Shown: positions 18,762-25,153 of the stretch, piece by piece
Layout: the number at the start of each line of letters is the position of its first letter
Numbering within the stretch: position 1 is the first letter of the stretch
Origin: Saccoglossus kowalevskii
Lineage: Eukaryota > Hemichordata > Enteropneusta > Harrimaniidae
DNA length: 25,153 nucleotides
Direction of reading: 5' to 3'
Assembly (NCBI RefSeq): GCF_000003605.2
Contig: NW_003130360.1
Span: 393,733-418,885 of the forward strand
The notes under the pieces: model-generated
Told to the model about the DNA's origin: nothing
Databases searched by the model: none
What the model saw: the letters and a program-made list of their open reading frames with translations, nothing else
Program-made: the position numbers and the translations under genes

Positions 18762-21700
18762 CTGTAATCAAACAGAATTTTCATGAGTCAAGCTTGGTTC
18801 AAGCAAAGAATAGGTATTGTTCACTGACTTGACTAATACTCACATGTAAGAAATCCATAGGGCTCTACCAAGGATACTTTAATTCCCCATTTCTTCATTT
18901 CTTGTCTTAACACATCAGTAAAAATTTCAACACCTGCTTTGGAAATATTATATGCACTTAAGCCCATTAAAGGTACTCTTCCTAAGGGGAGACAAAACAC
19001 AATTATTACACTAAATCTTCAGGTGCATGTCTACTTAGGGAAAAAAACATTAAAACAAGAGTTGTGAATCAAACTACAATACCATTATATACATCATGTT
19101 ACAAAGTACATGTACTTTTGTAAACTTCCATTAAGTAAAGTGTCCATTAAGATAGCAACCTGTATACAATTATGCAGTACCATGTTCGGCTGTATCTACA
19201 CTTTAAGATCTTGTAAGTTGTTATAAGAGCAGGCTTAGTAACTTTTAAAGAATATCTGAATCACAAACTAACCAGTCCCCATTCAATCTATCTGTATGTC
19301 CGCATGCATTTCTCTGACATGCTTTGACCAATCTCATTCATACATGTACTTCTCATACAGGCTATGTATTGTGACTTATATTTGCAAACCAATTAGTCAT
19401 TTGGTCAAATATGGCTGACAGGCATTTTATTCGTCAAATTTTCTCATGGCTAAATGTGTCCAGAACCATTTCTCAGAGACCCGCAGCGTGATTTCATTCA
19501 AATTTATTTGAAGATAAATATTGGTTCACAGGTTTACGTTTTTTTTAAAACAAAAAGAACAATTAGTTGCCATTTTGTTTTCAGACATTTCTATTCCTCA
19601 CTAATATTTCATCCAACTCATTTGAAAGTTTGCCTGCAAGGCTTTGTGTTTTGATGAATTTGTTGAACTGTGTCTAAAAAACTAAAGTTGCAGTCTGTAA
19701 ACGTGTTCGGAACCAATTCTCAAAGATGAACAGAGCAATTTTATTTAAACTTCACACATATAGTATATCGAACATAAGCAAACACATTTGTTTCATTTAA
19801 AATAGCTGAATGGGTTCTTTCAAATTTTTTATTCAGATTGGGTTAAAAAATTTTGACTAGGCCATTTTGTTTTAAAGAATGCAGTTCCAGGTCCATATAT
19901 CCACCATGCCTGAATCGGTCAAGTTCATTGGACAAACATGCATTTTTGTCAGCTTTAAATACAAAATGGCTGACTGGCAGCCATCTTGTTTAAACAGATT
20001 TCATACGTGCCTGTACAAATGAAGTTTAAACTTCACACACTCATCACACATCAGGTCATATAGTCTGGAAATAGGAATTCAGTTACTCAATACAAATGAC
20101 TGAATTCAACTTAGTCTATACAATAAACATCATAGACCTTTTCATGTAATTTTTATTCCTGATTGGATTTACAATCCCCTGACTGACCGCCATGTTGTTC
20201 TTTACATACTGTACAATGGCTGTAATTTTGACATGTCTTTCCTTCCTGTGCACATTATATCAATTTACACTAATTTTTATATGGCACTGATGCCATTTTC
20301 TGTTGGCCATTTTATTTGACTGATTTTGTTGATGAGTAGGTAACGTGACAAAACAATCACAATGTGTGACAATGTTTGAAGTGACAGCTTTTGATTGATT
20401 GCATCCCCCATGCAGGATTTAAAGAAGGATTCTGTTTTTTTATGTATTATCCCTATAGATAATTGTAAAGACACACCAATTTTCAAAGACAAATTCAATT
20501 TTTTGGATAAACAAATTCATTAGAGAAAACACAATGCCACAATTGTAACCTTGTCTTTGTTCATAGAAACCTGGGTGGAATAAATTTGAAAGTTTAACAG
20601 ATGTTAAATGTTTGACACAGTGAAAATAATCATAATACAAATGTTGTCATATTAATATTTTTACCAGACATGAAAAGAAAGTAATCTGTGTGTTAGGTTT
20701 CATATACAAACCAATTACCTATTAGTCCTTCTTAGTTCAATAGTAAATAAAACTAAAACAAGTCAGCCATTTTGAATCAAAACATGAAAGAAATGACATG
20801 ATGTATAATGCAGTTGTCAAGTTTGACTACGATGTCAATGTATGTCAAGGCCATGGCTCTAGAACAGCATGTGCATTCAGCCATTTTGAAACTTATCTGA
20901 TAAAACATTAAATTAACAAGCCATGCATGGGCACAGTCCCCGTTAATTATCAAATTTAAGATATATAGTTTTGTTTATAGTAATATAGTTGGAACATAAA
21001 CATGTCAGGAATATGATTATAATTTTCTAACATTAAAATGATTGACATCTTGTATCTGATCATCAAACGAGTACTTGTCCATATTGAGAGATATCGCTCT
21101 GGAACAGCATTAATTAAAACAAAATCGGCCATTTTGGAATACAACCATATATCTATAACATAATTTATAATGAATATATAAAATTTGAATATAATCAGTC
21201 AAAGCATGTCGGCTCTAGAAGCACATTCATTAAAACAAAATGGCCGCCAATCAGCCTTTTTGATCTTCTCTGAAAAATAAAATGACGTGCATCAGGAACC
21301 CATAATGTCTAATATATGTACAAGTTTGAACAAAATCAATCCATAAATGCCACAATTTCTTGATTTTTGATGATTTTTTAGCACAAAAATGGCCGCCATT
21401 TGGCCATTTCAGAACGTGAAACAAATTGACATGCATATGCATAATAGTATGTATGATGTATGAGTGAAGTTTGAATGCAATTGGTCCAGGCATGTCTAAG
21501 ATAAAGATACGGACGCACAGAGGTCAAACAGAGACTTAACAGAAACAAGAAATTTAAAGTGTTTTTTTATCTTTGGAAGAGCAGTTGCCTATGCCTATGT
21601 ATGCAGTAAAAACAAGTCTCTTGCTAAGCTCGCCCATAGTAAACTGTGGCTACCAAAAATAGTCTACAAGAATGAGATTTTACATGCAACAATACTCAAA

Positions 21701-23017
21701 AATATGCTCCAAAAAATAAAGTGTTGTTGAACTCACCGTATGTACTGGAAATATTAACAACTCTTCCTTGGACTTTTCTAATGAGTGGTAAGAATGTTTT
21801 AGTCATCTGTACAACAGCGAGGCAGTTGACGTCAAGTAATTGTTGGTAAATACTTAGAGGTGTCAATTCAATGTCCATAAATGAAAATACACCGGCATTA
21901 TTTACAAGTCCCCATAGCCCTATGAACAAAAATATCAGCATTAGTAACAAGTCACCATAGCCCTGTGAAAAAAAACACAGAGACAATGAGTAATTTTGAC
22001 TCTTACCAAACTTGAATATTGACAAAAATTATGCATTTTTATGTTAGCCATGTTAAATAGTCTGTGGGTATATTCAGTGATCCTGGCTTGTTAATGATAA
22101 TGCTAGAAATAAATGAAATTTAGTGGAGCAATAAATGTGTATTGGTTGCTAGGTGGTTCATCAAAGAGTTGATAGAGGTGCATAGTAACATAGCAACAAA
22201 GAGTGCATTAGCATAATTGCTACAATGTAAACCCCCCCCCCCCAGTTGCATAGAGTATCCCTTGTTTACTTCTCCTGTTCACAGTGTTGAATAGGTTTTG
22301 GAAAAGGTGGCAGAAGACATTAATAGACAAGCAGTCTGTTGGATGATATAGCCCCGCTGTTAGTGATACTAATTTTGCAAGCAATCTACACTATACTATA
22401 GAGTGAACTAAAGACGTGGATTTAATGTAGAATATAAATAACACAATTAAGATGTTTTTTACAAGATTGATAATGTAAAAATGATGGTAACAGACGACAG
22501 AAAATCAGCAATCTGGACAGCTGCACAGTCAACGATGGAGCTAATAAAAAGTTGTTTAAGAATTGGGTTTCAATGCAGAAGTAATTGTTTCCAACATACA
22601 ATGTAATAGTCGGTATTTTTGAATGCATAGCAATTACTGATAAATCATGTGACGAACTACTTCTGATTAAGTTCACCTTATATTACTCTCTTGGGGACCC
22701 TTTTATTGCCATGGGTAACTATGGTTACGTAACTTAGGACTCCTAATGATGCCAACACAAATTTACTCCGGACAACATGAAACTCATCAATATCAATAAC
22801 ATACCTTGCCCGCCTAATTTTCGCTGAACAGTCTGGAAAGCCTGCTGTATTTGATCTTTTTTGGTTACATCTAGTTGTAGTGTTGTCAATCTAGTAGAAC
22901 AACTAGCATTCAACAGGACCTCGCCATGGCCACCTTTATGGAGAATTCCAGCAAAAACATCAAAGCCTCTTTTGTCTAAATACTGAGCTAATGCAAGACC
23001 TAAACCACTGTCACAGC
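18385..23017 (-). CDS. SDR9C-type short-chain dehydrogenase (retinol / 17-beta-hydroxysteroid dehydrogenase-like), last four exons
   Basis: The visible coding exons, in order, are 23017-22805, 21919-21737, 18981-18844 and 18761-18385. All junctions are GT-AG in phase 1 and together give 303 residues. Seen in order: the cofactor motif GCDSGLG (visible residues 1-7), LDVTK (49-53), NNAG (78-81), NISST with the catalytic Ser (127-131), YNISK with catalytic Tyr143 and Lys147, EP after the following strand, and a C-terminal substrate/membrane-facing domain (ending PHILPDWAKIKP...). Spacing and motifs fit the RDH5/RDH16/HSD17B6 group, which oxidise or reduce retinoids or hydroxysteroids with NAD(P) at the endoplasmic reticulum. 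The first coding exon, expected to hold a membrane anchor and end ...ITG in phase 1, was not found between 23018 and 25153, so the gene is probably cut by the window edge or has a long first intron. Substrate cannot be told from sequence. The catalytic set is intact. Confidence 0.92.
18844..18981 (-). CDS. SDR gene exon with YxxxK catalytic pair
   Basis: Acceptor CCCCTTAG|GAAGAG, donor TACAT|GTGAGT. It encodes RVPLMGLSAYNISKAGVEIF and, after it, KKWGIKVSLVEPYGFLT. It is too short and too early-stopped to show up as a long open frame, and was found by splicing. The 2755-bp intron before it holds the repeat family described separately; the intron after it is only 82 bp. Confidence 0.92.
19380..20330. 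repeat. diverged GCCATTTTG-marked repeats in the large SDR intron, first cluster
   Basis: Recurring strings include (C/T)GGCTGAC or GCCATTTTG (near 19409, 19571, 19862, 19967, 20189, 20307) and a longer pair: GTGTCCAGAACCATTTCTCA at about 19457 against GTGTTCGGAACCAATTCTCA at about 19704. In both, ATTT(C/T)ATT and a FEATURE-less AT-rich stretch follow. Units are loosely tandem, with a period of roughly 110-250 bases. No coding potential. Confidence 0.6.
20750..21540. repeat. diverged GCCATTTTG-marked repeats in the large SDR intron, second cluster
   Basis: Each unit runs: CTCTAGAA(G)CA or CTCTGGAACAGCAT, ATTAAAACAAAATGGCC(GCC), a variable part, AT(G)TATAATG, AAGTTTGAAnnnAATnnnTC, then a CATGTC-like end. 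Clear units start near 20855, 21098, 21213 and 21380, about 115-245 bases apart. The series runs toward the acceptor side of the intron and ends with ATACGGACGCACAGAGGTCA at about 21507. I read it as an old tandem or nested repeat family; parts of it also occur near 2036-2240. Confidence 0.65.
21737..21919 (-). CDS. SDR gene exon with NNAG and catalytic Ser
   Basis: Acceptor TTCATAG|GGCTATG, donor TACG|GTGAGT. It encodes LWGLVNNAGVFSFMDIE and later FLPLIRKVQGRVVNISSTY. It joins in frame to the exon before as ...GGQGLWGL. Confidence 0.92.
21920..22804 (-). other. SDR intron, 885 bp
   Basis: Non-coding intron between the two N-terminal exons. It holds a run of 12 C (22232-22243) and a small hairpin (TTGGTTGCTAGGTGGTTC at about 22143 against its near-inverse ending at about 22199). 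No other gene is visible. Confidence 0.7.
22805..23017 (-). CDS. SDR gene exon with cofactor-binding motif (first visible)
   Basis: Acceptor CATTCTAG|GCTGTG, donor CAAG|GTATGT. It encodes CDSGLGLALAQYLDKRGFDV through LDVTKKDQ to RKLGGQ. The first codon is split, so an upstream exon ending in phase 1 with G is required. Confidence 0.9.
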
Positions 23018-25153
23018 CTAGAATGGAAGGCAAAAATAATGATAAAAAATACACTATTAACACATCTCACTGCTGTTACGCATGCTGTGATTGGTTGAGA
23101 CTGACGTCACTGAAATTACTATGCAACGATACAGCACATAACAAATTGTCGTTCGCTGCACTGGTGCTACCCCGGCCGCTGTAGTTTTCGGGGTTGCTTT
23201 CAAGGTTTTGAAGAAACTTTATTCATCCAAAATAGACAGCGAACGTGCCAGAATGGATATTAAGTAAGGCTCTGGCAATATTATGGTCATGACCACCATT
23301 CCTTGGGCAGGCAACAAATCGTGATATTACCCTCACAATCATGTGTTATTGTTTAACAGGCACATGACAATTATACAATTGACTTTATTGTACTTTTTGT
23401 CAAGATCTCAAATGGGATACGATAGCAATAAAGAATTACTTACTTACTTACTTACAAAAGCAAGATTCAAACTCATGACCACAACAATGCACCTCACCAC
23501 TATAGTCAGGCATACACTTCACTGCCATTGCACTAAACCAACCTCATAAAAGTCATGTCATGACCATTGCCCCCGGTGACAAGTTGGACATATGTGCTAG
23601 TTGCATCTTCGACATCGCAAACAACATACATGTATACAGCTAAGTATATTATGGTCAGAACAACTTTATGATTTAAAATTGTGCTTGAGGAGAAAGATTA
23701 TGCTCAAAATGTATAGTATTTTATCTTTTTACTAAAAGTTATCAGAAAATGTATACATTCCTTTTTTTTACAATTCTACATACTTTAATTTCGCTTGGAA
23801 TTAATTTTCCCTGAAGGTTTACAATTCAGTGAAAATAAAATCCAGTGAATAAATCTTTTAATATTTTACATTCAACTCGTTAAAAGTCAGCGAAAATACA
23901 ATCATACAAAACACCCAGCGAAAATGTATTCCAGCTAAAATAAAGTATTTAACAGTATTACATGTGGTATCACCACTACAGTCTAATACAGAACGTTAAA
24001 TTGCAAAATCTTATCGTTTTCAGCACGCAAAGGATGTCACTATGATGATAGTTCAAAGGTCATGCTTACAATTGTGCAATTCTACATTAATGGTACTCAT
24101 CCACTCAGGCAAGTTAGATGATGTAATACCATCATTACAAAGTCTTTTTAAAAGCCTTTTTGAAAAAAAAAATTGTATATCACCAGTTATTAATATGTGA
24201 CTGATACATCCCAGGTTAATCGGATCTCCACACATGATGCATCTCATGTGACCCAGAAAGCAAACTTCTGAGAAAGCCGTGATTTAAAAACCAAAAAAGT
24301 CATAATTACTTCAGAAAATGGGGTTACTTTACAGTTTAAATATCAGTGAAACAGGGTAAATATTTTTTTAAGAAAATAGGGATAATTTTCAGTTTAAAAA
24401 TTAGTAAAACTTTTGATTTTGTAGAGCACTCAAATGTAGTGCCAAATCTTGACTCCCCACTACCTGACTACATAGCATTTACCGGTGGCACATAATCTAT
24501 GCTTTGTTTCACTTGTTATACATGTACCTCACTCAAGACGTGCATTCTTAACTAGCGTGTTAATTTAGCTGAACTGAAAGAATTAAACTAATTCAAGATG
24601 TACCTCATTTTAATGAAAGTATGAGGGTCGGCAAGGGGTATTTTCGTAAGCTGTAATCAAATGTTTATATTTTCATAATAATGTAACTTAAATAAATAAA
24701 AAACGTAAATTCTTAAAAATAGGCAATGTGTAAAATGTAATTAGCTATTTTATTCGACTGTAATTTGAACAAAGATCTTATTTTTTGTAAGTGTATAAAG
24801 CATTTTCCACATTAAATGTCGCATTTCATACGCATTTTCCAATTTTAATTCTTAAATATAAATTATTACATATATTATAAAAATGTAAAATGTTATTAGG
24901 AATTTGCTTTATCTGTAAACTATTTTTTACTGTTAATTTTATTTCCGGTAAAAACGTTAAATACCTTTTTTATTTCCTTTAACCAGTACCAGCTATCCCC
25001 CCTTGCCCCCCCCCCCCCTATAATATACTGTCAGAGCAAATTTGTTGGCGCTTTAGCCAAATTAAGATTCTGTCAATGTATGCAGTGATATTTGCTGGCC
25101 TTGACCTAGCCCTGCGTACAGTGCTGGTGTGTACGGGGACGCGTTCGGGTGAT
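23018..25153 (-). other. upstream intron/flank of the SDR gene, non-coding
   Basis: I searched this stretch on the minus strand for the missing first coding exon (a hydrophobic anchor ending ITG next to a GT donor) and did not find it. It contains a CRE-type TGACGTCA (23102-23109) with an ATTGG box nearby (23088), a short tandem tail (23427-23455), several CAGCGAAAAT/CAGTGAAAAT strings between 23827 and 23925, two imperfect copies of a roughly 50-base unit (about 24310 and 24370), and a run of 13 C at 25006-25018. Confidence 0.5.
23427..23455 (+). repeat. AATAAAG plus (TTAC)5, possible non-LTR/SINE 3' tail
   Basis: AATAAA at 23427-23432 is followed almost at once by five exact TTAC units (23436-23455). 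Many invertebrate non-LTR retrotransposons and their SINEs end in AATAAAG and a short tandem of this kind. The upstream sequence back to about 23090 could be the element body, but I recognise no coding part. Confidence 0.4.

Noticed and set aside
1..25153. tRNA and rRNA genes
   Set aside because: I looked for the conserved GGTTCGA-type T-arm with an upstream A box, and for rRNA-like stretches, and saw none. A covariance search would settle it.

Overview
The window is AT-rich eukaryotic DNA from a metazoan, most likely an invertebrate. The evidence is two intron-split genes with GT-AG junctions, long AT-rich introns, several degenerate retroelements and a miniature inverted-repeat element. Genes of the histamine N-methyltransferase (HNMT) and SDR9C (retinol/17-beta-hydroxysteroid dehydrogenase) types, together with DIRS-like and Penelope-like retroelements, would fit an invertebrate deuterostome or a lophotrochozoan. 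I cannot place it more closely.

Layout. 694-1680 is a decayed copy of the 3' end of an SDR gene. 3570-7003 (+) is a three-exon, apparently complete HNMT-like methyltransferase gene, with a CpG-rich terminal-inverted-repeat element in its first intron. 8260-8680 holds two perfect three-box heat-shock elements and a TATA-like box. A degenerate tandem array of about 150-bp units follows at 8848-9700. 10860-17346 is a graveyard of minus-strand retroelements: DIRS-like fragments (gag, RT/RNase H, tyrosine recombinase, the stretch between RNase H and recombinase) and the 3' end of a Penelope-like element carrying a hammerhead-like motif. 17458-18735 is the SDR 3' segment that matches 694-1680. 18385-23017 (-) holds the last four coding exons of the SDR gene; its first coding exon was not found. 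Its large intron is packed with a diverged repeat family marked by GCCATTTTG. The rest, to 25153, is non-coding as far as I can see.

The two host genes are convergent (HNMT-like +, SDR -), lie about 11 kb apart, and show no obvious functional link. All reading-frame joins given for them were checked by hand and keep phase. The most notable points are: the methyltransferase lacks the residues I recall as contacting histamine; the SDR 3' end has been duplicated and one copy has decayed; a ribozyme-like fold sits just downstream of a GIY-YIG-type tail; and a heat-shock-element cluster stands directly in front of a satellite-like array.
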